Source: Otatea glauca (taxonomy: Eukaryota > Streptophyta > Magnoliopsida > Poales > Poaceae). Taken from it: a DNA stretch of 64,000 bases. The stretch covers positions 1 to 64,000 of the forward strand of contig JAYEVK010000316.1 of NCBI GenBank assembly GCA_036346275.1, given 5' to 3'. The notes beneath the pieces are model-generated. The model did not search any database. It was not told the DNA's origin and saw only the letters and a program-made list of their open reading frames with translations. Each line of letters begins with the position of its first letter. The stretch's first letter is position 1. The position numbers and the translations under genes were made by a program. Below are positions 22,351 to 34,240 of this stretch, piece by piece.

Positions 22351-22965
22351 GAAAAGTTATGTCGTTAGTAGAAAGCAACACATCTTTATACAGAGTACAA
22401 AGTGCACCAAATGTGGGTTTGTATGTAATTCTCTCAATTCTGATTTAGTGGCTAACATCACTAGCTTGTTTTCAACCTTTCTTTTACCACTCTCATTTTG
22501 TTTGTGGTTCGCACTTACCGAATGGGCTTTCTCACTTGCATTATTTTTCTCTCGCTCCTTAACACTCTCAATGTTTACCTCATTCTTTTGCATTGTGTCA
22601 GAAGGATTTGAGCAGAGTCATTGGTCAAGAACAATTTCCTTGTTATTCCACTTGAATGAGTGTTGATTAGTGTGTCCATTGTGATGACTTGCATGATCAA
22701 ATTGCCATGGTCTACCAAGCAGCAAGTGACATACCATCATAGGTACAACATCACACTCTACGGTATCACAATATTCGCCAATCTTGAAAGGTACTTTCAC
22801 CATGTGTTGAACTTTCACTTCTCCACATTCATTCAACCATTGCACATGATAAGGATGTGGGTGTCGCAGTTGCTTCAATCCAAGCTTTTCACACATTTGT
22901 TTGCTGGCCAAATTGTGACAACTTCCTCCATTAATAATTACCTTGCACACACGACCATTTAATTG
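22351..22965 (-). pseudogene. aspartic protease and spacer of element G
   Basis: The frame 22950-22618 reads VIINGGSCHNLASKQMCEKL, LRHPHPYHVQWLNECGEVKV, IGEYCDTVECDVVPMMVCHL and LGRPWQFDHASHHNGHTNQH. The domain is otherwise well kept, but the active site is N-G-G instead of D-G-G (GAT to AAT), so the catalytic aspartate is lost. Compare IIDGGSCNN in element D (about 60451-60480) and IIDGGSQNN in H. The lysine/serine-rich spacer to RT follows at 22593-22357. Confidence 0.83.
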
Positions 22966-24439
22966 CTGTGAAAAAGATTGCAGCGTTGTTCATTGTCATC
23001 TTTTTGTTGCACACTCAACACTTTCTTGGTGACAATGAGAGATTGACCGGTCTGAAAATCACAATAGGTCATCTCATTTTCCTCTTCTTCCAAATCAGCG
23101 ATTGGGACATCCTCTTCTTCACTTGCAGATTCATATTCACCTTTCTTTGTTATAAGCATGGAGCGTTGTTCGGCAATCCTTGGCGATATGGCCTCGCCCC
23201 AAGCACTTGAAGCATTGGATGGCACTACTTTTTGTCAGAGAACCCAATGAAGAAGTAGCACTAGTTGCTGGACCTTGCTTCAGATTTGTAGTAGATGGCT
23301 TTTTCCACTTCGTGCTACCTGGGAACTAGGAGCAACACTTGCACTAGAATTGTTAGCACGAAAGAAATTGAACCGAGAAGTGGATTTACCTGTAGTAGGT
23401 GTTGAACGAGGAGCAAATGAAGAAGTCCTTGTAATTTTGTTGTCTTGTTGCACTTGTCTTTCAGCTTTGGTCGCTTGATGCACTAACTCCACCACATTGT
23501 CATAAGGCTGAAATTCGTGATGCGCTTGATGGGGTGGTTCAAACCAGCGAGAAACGTGCCATAGTTTGTTCTTCATGTTCATACACATTAGCACGGATCA
23601 TGGCCATCTCCATCTCCTTATAGTACTCATCCACCGTATGACTTCCTTGCTTCAATCCCTGCAGCTTATCAAATAGATCACGCTTGTAATGTCGAGGACA
23701 AACCTTGCTCGCATTTCAACCTTCATCTCAGCCCACGATGCAACAGATTCTCGCCATGTTCTATTCTTTGGTTCTGAATTTGTTCCCACCAAATCAGCGA
23801 TAATCATCAAATTCAAGTGATGCCATTGCAAGCTTCTTCTTCTGTAGTTGTGCAACCGAAAGATTTTGTCAACTTTCATTTCCAAGTGAGGTAGTCCTCC
23901 GGTTGGTGGTACCTGCAAACTTAGGCATAGAAAACTTTAGTTTGCCAAACCTTTCCTCCTCGGGATGATTATTGTTGTTGCGTTGTGACGTTGGTTTCCT
24001 TCATTGTGGGGCGGTATGTTGACGTGAATTGGTTGTGTGCAGCACCCCCACGTCCCAACCCATGACCACGACCCCTTCCTACACCATGTTCATTACCTCT
24101 TGTTCCTTGCCTAGGTATGGGTGGTCGATTGGCATTAGGAACACGGGCCACTCGAGCAGCGGCTTCTTCATCGGTCTCATCAACTAGAGGACCATCTTCA
24201 GCTTGTGGTCGTAGTTGTCGTACGATGTCAGTAACTATGTTAGTGTGGAGCACGTTCAGCTGTTGATTCACCTCTATTTGAAGATCTTGGATGGAGTTGT
24301 TCACTACTTCCCTTATATGTTCATTTCCTATGCAGAACTCTCGTCGTAGTGTGTCTCACAAAGCACAATATTCAGTCCATTTTACTGGTGCATCAGGGTC
24401 ACGTCCTTCATCATCCACGTTGTCTCCTTGACCTGACAT
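22966..24439 (-). pseudogene. gag of element G
   Basis: The ATG is at 24439 (minus, context CTAACCATGTCAGG). The gag runs through QDLQIEVNQQLNVLH, ARVPNANRPPIPRQGTRGNE and a Gly/Arg-rich run GVGRGRGHGLGRGG (23969-24304). The capsid-like part follows (KVDKIFRLHNY..., ASWAEMKVEMRARF, 23652-23918), then linker SRFNFFRANNSSASVAPSSQ (about 23290-23380). The zinc knuckle CFKCLGRGHIAKDC is at about 23165-23220 in a shifted frame. The acidic end ADLEEEENEM is near 23090. At least four frame changes. The 5' half is duplicated in G2 at 9518-10257. Confidence 0.83.
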
Positions 24440-25638
24440 GGTTAGTTGTGCAAAAACAGAAAGAGAGGTACAATATGATGTATGAACAATTCTCTCAACC
24501 TCACTTATCCTTACACCAAAATTTTACTCACCCTTTGTTGATTGACTGAGGAGCTCGACTTGAGTGGTGAGGCAACACAAGGTGAGGTTAAGCTTAACTC
24601 ACAGCTGAGATCAAGGCATACAACGTATATATATGTGGAGCTTGGAGGGTAAAGTGTATATCCTACACAATCTGAATCCTCGTTGTTGTCTCGATAAGTA
24701 ATTATCCAAGTTAAAACACAATGTCTAGTTACTGAAAACAAGATTTAAAAGATGAACAAAGCAACTCACACACAAGGATGATGGAACCAAATGCAATCAA
24801 AGGAGTGAGCTGGCACAAGATATGATGATAACATAAACAGCTCAATTGCATTGGTTATAGAAAGACACTAGCTAGCTGCAAATGATGAACTAGGGCACAA
24901 GATTGCACATCTAGAATGAGTTTCTCACAACGGTGCAAATAATTTATTTTTTTTGAAACTTTTCTTCTTCTCCTTTTCTTTTTGTACAACTAGCAACCAG
25001 CCACAAAGATTTTCTTTTCTTCCTTTCTTCTTTTCTTTTCTAGCAACCAGCCACAAAGCTTTTCTTTCTTCCACTTTTTTTTTTTTTGCAACCGTGAGAT
25101 CAACATAAATGACTGCAGCCCTAAGCAACAGATTAGCTAGTCTTGATGGGTGCAAAGTATTCGCAAAGGACAGATTGGCTATTAAGGGAAAACTACCAAT
25201 TTTCGGAACCAAAACAACAGCATGGTTCAAGCACAAGTTCGACCAATTTCGAGGCCGAATCAAAAAAAGTTGTCTCCAGCAAACTTGTAGATAATTGCAA
25301 GAGCTTTCCAACAAGTACAAGAATGAGACAAACGGAGCAAGAATGTGAGAGTTATGCCAAAACAATGATTGGAACTAGAGAGTGACGCTAAGGAAAATGA
25401 AGAGTTCAGAACAAGAACACGCTCCAATGGATAAGAACTTAGCAAAATGCACAAGAACAACAGATTGGAAACTAGGGTTCAATATTTTTGTGAGGCACTT
25501 TTCAGATTAGGAAGGAAACACAGATCCAACTAGAGTTGATATTTTTGTGTGGCAATTTTTTTTCTGCTATATAGCTGAAAGAATATCTAGACTAGGGTTA
25601 AAAGATTCTACCGTGACAACCGGAGCTCTGATACCAAA
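24440..25638 (-). mobile_element. element G leader with PBS
   Basis: Untranslated leader, nearly the same as 10258-11459. It contains the A/T-rich stretch with two AGCAACCAGCCACAAAG motifs (24990-25060). The PBS at 25625-25636 is a perfect TGGTATCAGAGC on the minus strand, two bases from the LTR end. No gene is seen. Confidence 0.85.
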
Positions 25639-26473
25639 TGATACGAGGGGTGCCCGACCTTCACGGCGAGAATCAAGATACTCGTGAAACCCGACAAATC
25701 TTGTGTACCAACCGCTGCAAGTGCAACAACCTGCAGCACGGGTTCGCCTAACCTCACGTTGTCCACTCAACCAAGTCAAGCGGATTACAACTCGCTGCAA
25801 TCACAAAGAGCTTGCAAGAACAATGGGAAGGAATGCACAATCTTAGAGGTGTTTCAGCTTGTGGCATGAAAACCCAAGAACATGCATAGCATATCTATTT
25901 CAATATTCAGATTGTCTGACCAAAACACAAAGGGGTGCCTCTCTATATATAGGAGAGGAGAGGAAGACAAAAAGGTTGGCAATGACCAAACATAATGGTG
26001 GCGCAGCACCCAACACAAGAGGAGACCGTCGCACATTATTCAATTCTTTTGCCAGCTCGAATGGAATTTAATTATGAGGCTGGATGCATTGGAAAGGGAA
26101 CAAAATTATCTTTCAATCAAGTACTCACACGCCCCAAACAGAGTCCGTTTGCATTCTCTAGGTCCATTTGAATTCAGACTTGTCATTGAAGGCCGAGTGA
26201 AGCTCTTTCGTGTTCCCACCTTGCATGGTAATTTGTCTCTTGATCTTCTCTTGGGTGTTCACACTTACTTTTATCACGCTCATACCGAGAGTAGTTAAAA
26301 TAGTTGCATTAGGTAGCAATGACTCTCACAAGAAAAGTAGTTCTTATTAAGGAGCAAATTCAATTGCTGATTGATTTGTTTAGCACAAGCACGTGTTAAT
26401 GGTCCTTGGAATTGTTTTAGATTATCCCGACCAATAGTAGGGGAAGGAAATGATGATTATGTTATGCTGCCCG
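25639..26473 (-). mobile_element. element G 5' LTR, first bases missing
   Basis: It matches 11460-12302 over its length and ends CGTATCA (25639). On the far side the expected TGATA start is missing: the sequence passes from CGGGCA to the A2 LTR at 26473/26474. The TATA box CTATATATAG is at 25943-25952. The LTR-borne tail GPLTRACAKQINQQLNLLL is readable on the minus strand at about 26345-26405. Confidence 0.87.
25943..25952 (-). promoter_or_regulatory. TATA box of element G 5' LTR
   Basis: Same palindromic CTATATATAG and flanks as at 11771-11780. In the 5' LTR it would drive genomic RNA of G. Confidence 0.65.
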
Positions 26474-26808
26474 TGATGTGTGGGTTTTCTTTTGTTTCAG
26501 CTTTAACTATTGTGCAAACTTTGTTCTTCGCTTGTGTCCAATGACCACCGTAAGACAGATTGTGAACCCCAATTTAAGTGATTTCGGTTTGCCTACATCT
26601 TGTTCTTGCTTGCTCCGCGATTGCTTGCGTGGATTTGAACCTCGGTTTAGGTTGATCTTGCTGTTCCATGAGGTCAATAACCATTTGGAGTTGGTTCCGC
26701 GATTGCTAAGGCGCCACGACTTGTTCGCTCAGAGTCGGATCGCGAGGGTCGCCTCCTCCAATCGATAGTTACCCTCTCACCGAAAGATCGGGCACTTCAA
26801 GCCTATCA
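26474..26808 (+). mobile_element. truncated family A LTR (A2)
   Basis: It matches the 3' half of LTR A1 from about 3075 onward and ends GCCTATCA at 26808, followed two bases later by a decayed PBS (TGGTATCGATTTCG). The first 300 bp of the LTR are missing at the contact with element G. Confidence 0.8.
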
Positions 26809-28096
26809 AGTGGTATCGATTTCGTGTGCTCGTGAGATTCCTCCATACTTCATAGTTACTTTTCATTCCTATAGTCCACATAAAATGAAAAAAGCACAAT
26901 AGGGTTAGAACATTCTGTCCAAGACCGCTTGCCACTGCATCTTTATTTCAAGAATTTGCATTGTTGAGTTTGTGTTCATCATTGTTCTATGTTGCTGGTC
27001 GCTTTTCCATTTTGTTTTACCTTTTCATCAGCCATCAACTCCATTTCTAGCAGAACCGCACAACTCATTTCGTCATTAAGGAAAGTTTGGTTTCACAAAA
27101 TATCCTGTGTAGCACTAGTGAAAAGAAAGCCTCCTCCCGCCAGCATAGTTTCCTTCTTATCTTTCTGTTCTTCCATATTTGGAGCAATCAAGGATCAGCG
27201 TGATACACAGAAAAGGCAAGGTGCAAAAAAACAAACAAAAACAAAACAAAACAAAACAAAACAGGAAAGACAAAAAGCCGCACCTAGATAGCATCCAACA
27301 AATAGAGGGAAAAGGGAAAGACATCACAAATATAGTGCGGCCCGATTGTTCCATAACTTTCTCTCGCTTTCATCGATCTAATCTCCAAATTTCGACAGAA
27401 ACTTTCGAGCTTCCATACTTTAGAGAGAGAGAGAGTATCTTCTTTTACCTTTTACCCTGGTCGTTTTTTTTTCACTTGCAAAGTGACACTTTCACTTCCT
27501 ACCCTGCACTCTGTGTTCTACTTTTAGTTTGAGTACCCACACATACCACCAAAAAAATCCTTTCATCGCTTGAGACTAGCTGTTGCTTTCTACTTAATCT
27601 AGGGCTGTTTACATTGCATTTCGCTTTTTACGTGTGCTCCACGCCTTGTGAACAATCGTGCCCTAACATCGGCTTCAAGTAGCCCGCTAGCGCCTCTCCT
27701 AGTACTTGATGCGAGATCATCCTTCCTTGCATCAGGTCCCATTTGTCTTTGCGTGCAACCCTATTGAAACGCTTTCACCTTGTTTAGATCAGCAACTTGT
27801 GGGCATGTTTTGAACATTTATTCAACTTGCAAACTGATTTGATTGTGCTCGTCCTTGCTACAAAGTACAACTTCCTACAGCCACACAGATTTCTACAACG
27901 AACCGGTTTGTGTCGCTCGGCAATCGCTCCATCCATCTTCACCGGTTATACCATCGTTGCGATCACCCCGTTTGCATGGTAAGGGCAGGTAAGATCTTTA
28001 TAACGGTTTTAGAGTTGTGATCCAACAGAACCACATCCTATTAGTTGCAGTGAACACTTGTGTTTTTTGTTTTTTTCCCCCTGTTTTGTTTTCACA
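26809..28096 (+). mobile_element. A2 leader
   Basis: Colinear with the A1 leader to 27945, then continues where A1 is replaced by satellite (TTATACCATCGTTGCGATC onward) to the gag start. It contains ACAAAAC-type repeats at 27228-27262 and an AG tract near 27422-27435. No gene is seen. Confidence 0.8.
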
Positions 28097-28981
28097 ATGA
28101 CAGGCTCTTCAGATGAAAATGCCAAGAGGACGGTGCATTCTCCTCGAACACAGGGCATTATACAACATTTCGAGCGACAAGTGCGATTGTAGGTAGAAGG
28201 ACATGACGATGATATTCGCACAACCAATGAGCGTTTGGGACAGCTTGAGAGCACCTAGATTGCAACAAGTGCGACACTCATGGAGATGAAGACCGCCCAA
28301 ACCACCACCAACGACACTTTGACTAACATCATGACACAACTTCAAGCTCTGTCCCAACAGGTTGCTAATGTTGTACATAATCAACCTGTCCACGAGGTTG
28401 ATGACCATGATGATGCCGACACGCCCGCGACATCGAGCATGATGAACTTCCCATAACAACAATGCTCGGATCATCGACGACGGACCGCAAATCAGCGAGG
28501 GCTAAATCAGCAACAAAGACCGCGCGCGAGGTACGAATCAGATGATTCATTTGCTAAGATTAAATTCACTATACCGCATTCAATGGTAAATATAATCCGA
28601 TGCTTATCTTGACTGGGAGCTAGCTGTTGATCAAAAGTTTGCATGCCATGATGTGCCTATAAATAATCAAAGTTAAGACTGCTATTAGTGAGTTTACGAT
28701 TTTGCATCTCTATGGTGGCGAGAACATTGCACTATGCACCCTAATAACATACTCACATCCTGGGCTGCTTTAAAATTGCTCATGCAACACAGATTTGTTC
28801 CATCATACTATACTCGTAACATGCTTAACAAACTACAACGCCTATACCAAGGTTCAAAATCTGTGGAAGAATATTTTCAGGAATTGCAGATTGGTATGTT
28901 GCGTTGTGGTTCAGTTGAAAATAATGATGCAGCTATGGCACGGTTTTTGGGGGGTCTAAACCGTGGAATTCAGGATGTTCT
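28097..28981 (+). pseudogene. gag of A2, truncated by C+ insertion
   Basis: ATG at 28097. The reading starts MTGSSDENAKRTVHSPRTQG then IIQHFERQVRL and hits TAG. More stops and frame shifts follow. Recognisable later pieces are TTNERLGQLEST, SFAKIKFTIP and, in the frame 28734-28981, LLMQHRFVPSYYTRNMLNKL, GSKSVEEYFQELQIGMLRCG and MARFLGGLNRGIQDVL. That last segment is the capsid-like end just before the zinc-knuckle linker. The C+ LTR starts immediately after DVL at 28982, so the rest of gag is displaced. Apparent fusion of this gag with the LTR reading (DEDITTT...) is a by-product of the insertion. Confidence 0.85.
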
Positions 28982-29738
28982 TGATGAGGACATCACTACT
29001 ACGGATATGACCACATTTGGTTGTGCCTACTCCAACACATCATCCACGGGCCAAGAAGAGAGAGAGATCAAATCCATCACGTTCTGGAATCCAATTCGGC
29101 CTCCTGAGACAGCACCAACTTAAAACGGCCATAACTTTTGGTCCAGAAGGGTGTTCGGGGCACATGAGTACTTGATTGAAAGCTTTCGTCGTCCTCTTCC
29201 AATGGATCCAGTCTCACCTTCAAATTCCTTCTGAGCTGTCCGGAAACTGCAAAACAAGTCACGTCACTTTTCCAGTCCGAGTCGAGTGGGCCTTGGGCCT
29301 TGTAATCGAATTGTATTTGGTTTCCTAGGGTTTTGAACGACCACCTCCTCTTGTTATCTCATAAATAACCAGCCGCAACCCCATCTAGGGTTTTGGGTTT
29401 TGTTTGATTAGTTTAGCCAAGTGCAAACTTCGTGTCTTCGTTGCCAGCCGACAGCCACCTTGTCAAGACCTTCAATAGAACCCCAACTTATTTTGTCCTT
29501 CAAATCTTATTCGCAATTTCAGATTGCTTTTACCATTGTTCTTGCTTGTTCTTCGTTGTTTGCAGGATTTGAACTCGTGTTCAGGTTGATCGTGCCTACT
29601 CGCAAGATCAATAACACCGGAGTTGGTTTAGCGATTGCTAAGGCGCATCGTCGTCGTGACGCTGTAGTCGGATCGTCAAAGTCGGTTCCACAAATCGATA
29701 GTTATCGCCTCATCGAAAGATCGACACAACCTCACATC
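28982..29738 (+). mobile_element. family C 5' LTR (C+)
   Basis: It begins TGATGAGGACATCACTACTACGG after GTTCT in the A2 gag and ends CCTCACATC near 29738. It is the same family as the minus-strand LTR 8481-9266. TATA-like CATAAATAACC is at 29360-29370. PBS TGGTATCGAGC starts at 29740 (one base lost against TGGTATCAGAGC). No matching 3' LTR was found in the window. Confidence 0.85.
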
Positions 29739-31331
29739 GTGGTATCGAGCGCCAAGTTTCTCGGTGAGAGATTCTGCATCAGAGATTAGTTTTTGTTTTC
29801 TATCCTAAATTGAAAATTACCCCACAAAAATTCAACCTTTAGATTCAATCTAGTATTTTAGTGAGTTTTGTTAGGTTTTGATCCATTAGAGTCCTTGTTT
29901 TAGTTGCTGATCGTTTTTCCTTCGCGTAGCTTTTCTTTCAATCTGTCCAGTACTTTGTTTTGTTCATAACTTTCGCATACGAGCTCGGATTCTAGTGTTT
30001 TTGTACTTTCCTAAAACCTGGGAACAATCTCTACAAAAACCTAGTTGGGCATGAACTCTAATTCTGTTTAATCTGGATATCAAATTTGTTGAAGCAAGTT
30101 GTACTTCCAATCCAGATCGGTTCGGTATTTTGATCATAATTCTCACGTCCGAACTCCGTTTGGGAAGTTTTTATACTTTCCTGAATCCTTGAAGAGTCCT
30201 CTACAAAACGTTTTTGGGTGTCCTTTCTGATTCGAATCCATCAAATCGAATTTGATTCGATTCGGAATTGGTCCCGCGGGCTAAAATTGGGAGTATTCTG
30301 TGCAGTTCGGTTTTTGAGCCATAACTTTCACACCCGTGCTCCAAATTGCATGTTCTTGTATTCCTTTGAAAGCTGAGGACATAAGCTTCAATTCTTTCCA
30401 TAGTGAACCTTCTAAATTCGGTCGTTTTGAATCTGTAATCTAGGCGACAAATCTGCTGCCCTAGAAACTTTGAATTTGGGTGTTTTGCTTCAATTCGTGT
30501 TCTAGTTTTGTTCCTTTGAGTTGGTTGAGTCCAGTAGCATCCATAATCCATAAAACTCCAAAAATATCAGTATACATACCTTTGTTAACCAATTCATCCT
30601 TTATGTAATACTTTGATCCCAATTGAGACTAGCTATTTGATATTGCTTAGGGCTGCTCTACTTGATATATTGCATAATCTTGAATTATCATATCACACTG
30701 TCTTGTGACATGGAGTTGGGGATTCCAAAACTTTGCTCATACTAGTGTTGGCCGAAAGTCACAAAAAAACATAATAGTGGCCGACAGCACTACATTGATC
30801 GAAACCCTAATTTGTGTTCATTATTTTTCAGATTGTACAATTGTATTAATTAGTGAGCAATCTTGTGCCCTTTTTACATTCTTGAAGCAATAAGTTAGTG
30901 TCTCTCTACGACTTGTGCAATAGAGCTTTCGGTGACTCACTTATATTTTATAGCTCATTTCTTGATTGCATAAGTTCCATCATCTTTGCGCGTGAGTTGC
31001 CTTGAAATTCGCTTAAATCTTTGAGATAGGCAACTAGGACTTGTGATTTCTATTTTGGGTCCTTACTTGTCATTACAATAACTAGAATTATCGATTGCAT
31101 AGAAAATAAGTATAGCCTACCAAGCTCCACATATTTTACCTTGTACGCTTGTTCGGTCCCTTGCAATCGCTTATCCAAGCTTCAAGAACTTTTGACACCG
31201 CCAACGGCCGACAACTCCGCCGCACGGTAAGAACTTGTAAGAGCTTTGGTTAAGGCTTGAGAGTTGAGCGACTTTTCTCCACTTCATAGTAGTTGATTGG
31301 GAATTACATAAACCTTTGTCTTTCCCTTTAT
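29739..31331 (+). mobile_element. C+ leader
   Basis: Long untranslated leader, matched in reverse by 6451-8480 and partly by the B leader (54222-55500). No gene is seen. Short ORFs here lack any family motif. Confidence 0.75.
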
Positions 31332-31643
31332 GCTACTAACCATGTCGTGACAAGAGTTCATCGTGATCATTCTTCACACACGAAGGGCAATGTACAACTC
31401 ACTAATGAGCAAATGTCGCTGCAAGAAGACCGCTTCCGGTCCATCGAGATCGCTCGTGGAGTTGCTAACACTACCCTTGCTACTATTTTGTCTAGACTTG
31501 ATGATATGCTTGCAGCCGCTGTCCTTGAACTTCCAATCCTCCGCCTCGCCTCCTAAGCAACAACAATGGTGTACTACGGCACAACGGGTTCCCATTGCTG
31601 ACCCGACTTCCCAAAGATGGACGCTACCGCATCGGTCGCCCCG
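31332..31643 (+). pseudogene. gag N-terminal fragment of C+
   Basis: The context CTAACCATGTCGTGACAAG resembles other gag starts, but the third codon is a stop. The frame to 31556 then reads QLTNEQMSLQEDRFRSIEIA, RGVANTTLATILSRLDDML. This parallels RLAQLEESQEDRFKAIERAQ and NNTLATILAHLDGLA in the D gag. The following linker (PIADPTSQRW...) ends where minus-strand element I begins at 31644. The N-terminal PRTKGII part is deleted. Confidence 0.7.
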
Positions 31644-32560
31644 TGATAGGAGGATAGGTCCCAACCTTCGATGAGAGAGGGATAGATTCGATTGGGTGGA
31701 AGAAGACGCTGGCGATCCGACTACACCGCCCCTGCACGATGCGCCTTAGCAATCGTTACACCGACTTCGGTTGTTATTGATCTTGCCGTGCACGATCAAC
31801 TCGACCACGAAGGCCTTTGTCCCCGCAAGCAATCAAGAACACGCAAGAACAAGATGAACAAGCACTGAAATTATAATTGAAACCACGAGTTCATTCGAAT
31901 CACAAAAGAGGGGTTTCGATGACAAGTAATTCGGGCGTTTAGCCAACACGCGATTACAAGAAGTAGCAATCGCTATCTTTGATCTAAAAAAACCCACCAT
32001 CTAATGGCAGCGGCTGGCTGTTTTTATTGTGGAGAGGCGTCTAGGAACCCTAGGTGCAGCCTTAAGTGGGCTTTCCTTGTTACAAGGCCAAAGGCCCACT
32101 TTTGACTTGGACTGAAAAAGTGACGCTGCTTGATTGAACGATTCCCGTCAACTCAGAAGGAGTTTGGATGTGATTCCAGATCCGTTGGAAAGTAGACTTG
32201 ATAAGCTTTCAGTGAAGTACAAGAACGCCCAAAACGGAGTCCGGATGTAGCCGTGGCGGCCGAAACAAGTCAGCCCTGTCCTGAGTCGAATCTGAACCGA
32301 ACTCGCACTTCTCTTCTATCCTTCATCTTGGTTGGTTCTCACCCAAGTTCCTGAGGCAAAGGACATCATCACAAGAATTAAATAGCATTCCATCCATTAA
32401 AATATTCGTATGAAGCCCGAGGAACGAATTCACCTGGTAATTGAGTTGACGTGCGCGAGCTCGAGTAATCGGTCCATGTATTACAGCAACGGGGACCGAT
32501 TGATGCGTAGGTGATGGATTTGCAGGTGTGGCTATATCCATAGAAGTGATGTCCTCATCA
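31644..32560 (-). mobile_element. element I 3' LTR
   Basis: On the minus strand it runs from TGATGAGGACATCACTTCTATGG (32560) to CCTCCTATCA (31644). The LTR-borne tail HGPITRARARQLNYQVNSFL is readable at about 32425-32490. The PPT GAAGGGAGGA lies just upstream at 32561-32570. Confidence 0.9.
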
Positions 32561-33760
32561 TCCTCCCTTCTTGTATTGGAGTCGCCCTCGACTCAAGCTC
32601 GCCCTCTTCTCCAAAGTATGGCTTTAAATCTGCAATGTTAAATGTGGAGAGACCCCAAAATCTGCAGCAACTCAAGCTTATATGCATTATCGTTAACTTT
32701 TTCCAATACTTTAAAAGGGCCATCAGCGAGGCATCAACTTAGACTTTCTTAATTGAGGAAAACGGTCCTTCCGTAAATGCAACCAAACAAGATCTCCAGG
32801 TTCAAAAGTTACATGTTTCCTTCCTTTACTACCAGAAGTTTATATTTCTCATTCATAGACTCAATGTTCGCTCGTTGTCTCATGCAATTTTAACATCAGT
32901 TCAAAGACGTTGTGTAGCATCAAAATTCAGTTTCTCAAGGCGAATAGGTAATAAATCAATGGGAGCACGAGGAACAAAACCATACACAATCTCAAAAGGG
33001 CACAACTTAGTAGTAGAATGCAGCTTAACGGTTATACGCAAACTCAATGTGAGGCAAGCATTCTTCCCACATCTTAATGTTTTGTTTTAAAACAGCCCTA
33101 AGCATGGTAGACAAAGTTCTATTGACGACTTCGGTTTGCCCATCAGTTTGTGGGTGACAAGTAGTAGAAAACAGTAGCTTAGTCCCCAATTTAGCCCATA
33201 AAGTTCTCCAAAAGTGGCTAAGAAATTTAGCATCACGATCTGAAACTATTGTGTTTGGCACACCATGCAATCGAACAATCTCACGGAAAAACAAATCAGC
33301 AACATGGGTAGCATCATCACTCTTATGACAAGGTATGAAGTGTGCCATCTTAGAAAATCTATCCACCACAACAAAGATACTATCCTCCCTTCTTTGTTCT
33401 AGGCAACCCTAAAACAAAGTCCATAGAAATATCCTCCCAAGGCACACTAGGAACAGGAGGGGCAAGTACAAACCATGTGGGTTATGTCGTGACTTAGCTT
33501 TTTGACATGTTGTGCAGCGAGCGACTAAACGCTCCACATCTCGCCTCATCTTTGGCCGTAAGAAATGGCTAGCAAGTATGTCCTCCGCCTTTTCACACCA
33601 AATGTCCCATCAGCCCACCTCCATGCGCCTCAGAATAACAACAAACGAACGGAGCTAGCTGGAATGCATAGCTTGTTAGCTCTAAACACAAACCCATTAT
33701 TGAGGACAAATTTATTCCACATTTTTCCTCTTTACAATTGAGCAACACATCTTTAAATTC
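32561..33760 (-). pseudogene. integrase of element I
   Basis: The open frame 33369-33025 carries the core: MVDRFSKMAHFIPCHKSDDA, FFREIVRLHGVPNTIVSDRD, AKFLSHFW, LLFSTTCHPQTDGQTEVVNR and WEECLPHIEFAYNR. The second Asp (SDRD) and the Glu (TEVVN) of the D,D,E triad are present. The zinc-binding part (FLRPKMRRDVERLVARCTTC-like) is at about 33500-33580 in other frames. The C-terminal module (ADGPFKVLEK-like) is at about 32690-32730. Frame changes occur on both sides of the open core. Confidence 0.83.
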
Positions 33761-34240
33761 AGCATCATGCTCATATTGCCCTTTAATCGCTTCTAGCCCA
33801 AAATTTTGAAGTCAAGTTGGGAAAGCATAGCGACGCCTAGACAATGCATCAGCTATAACATTCTCCTTTCCCTTTGTGTTTAATGACATAAGGAAAAGAT
33901 TCATGAATTCAACCCACTTAGCATGCCTACGGTTTAGTTTTCCTTGACTTCAATATGTTTTAATGACTCATGATCGAATGTATTACAAATTCCTTGGGCC
34001 ATAAATAATGTTGCCATGTTTCCAAAGTTCGAACTAGCGATATAACTCCTTATCATAAGTGGAATAGTTCAAACTAGGCCCACTCAATTTCTCACTAAAA
34101 TAAGCAACAGGTTTTCCTTCTTGCAACAACACACCTCCCAACCCAATTCCACTAGCATCACATTCGAGTTCAAAGGTTTTATCAAATCTGGAGTTGGAGA
34201 AGTGGTGCATGTGTCAACTTATCTTTCAACATGTTGAAGG
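33761..34240 (-). pseudogene. RNase H of element I
   Basis: Minus-strand phrases ELECDASGIGLGGVLLQEGK, PVAYFSEKLSGPSLNYSTYD (about 34080-34180), TWQHYLWPKEFVI-like and ESLKHIEVKEN-like (about 33950-34020) and ADALSRR-like (about 33830-33850) follow the usual order. Several single-base changes in frame remove any long ORF. Confidence 0.75.

Larger units (their letters stand above)
11460..26473 (-). mobile_element. element G, CRM-type retrotransposon (minus), hosting element F
   Basis: Minus-strand order: 5' LTR (25639-26473), PBS, leader, gag, protease, RT, RNase H, integrase, PPT, 3' LTR (11460-12302). Without F and the duplicated CCACT it is about 7.6 kb, similar to the other complete elements here. 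The 5' LTR has lost its first few bases at 26473, where sequence of copy A2 begins, so no TSD can be tested. The 3' LTR runs on into a second leader and gag, so G was part of a tandem. The genes are broken by many small indels. Confidence 0.88.

Noticed and set aside
28960..29010. Recurring joint at TGATGAGGACATCA looked like a recombination hot spot fusing gag, RT, satellite or other DNA to a common sequence.
   Set aside because: The recurring side is simply the LTR 5' end. It is preceded by a PPT where pol is intact, and by varied host DNA with 5-bp TSDs (GTACA, CCACT, TTTGA) at insertion sites.
28734..29123. A 129-codon ORF that looks like gag fused to a new C-terminus.
   Set aside because: The fusion point is the LTR start of C+ at 28982, so the C-terminal part is LTR sequence read by chance continuation.
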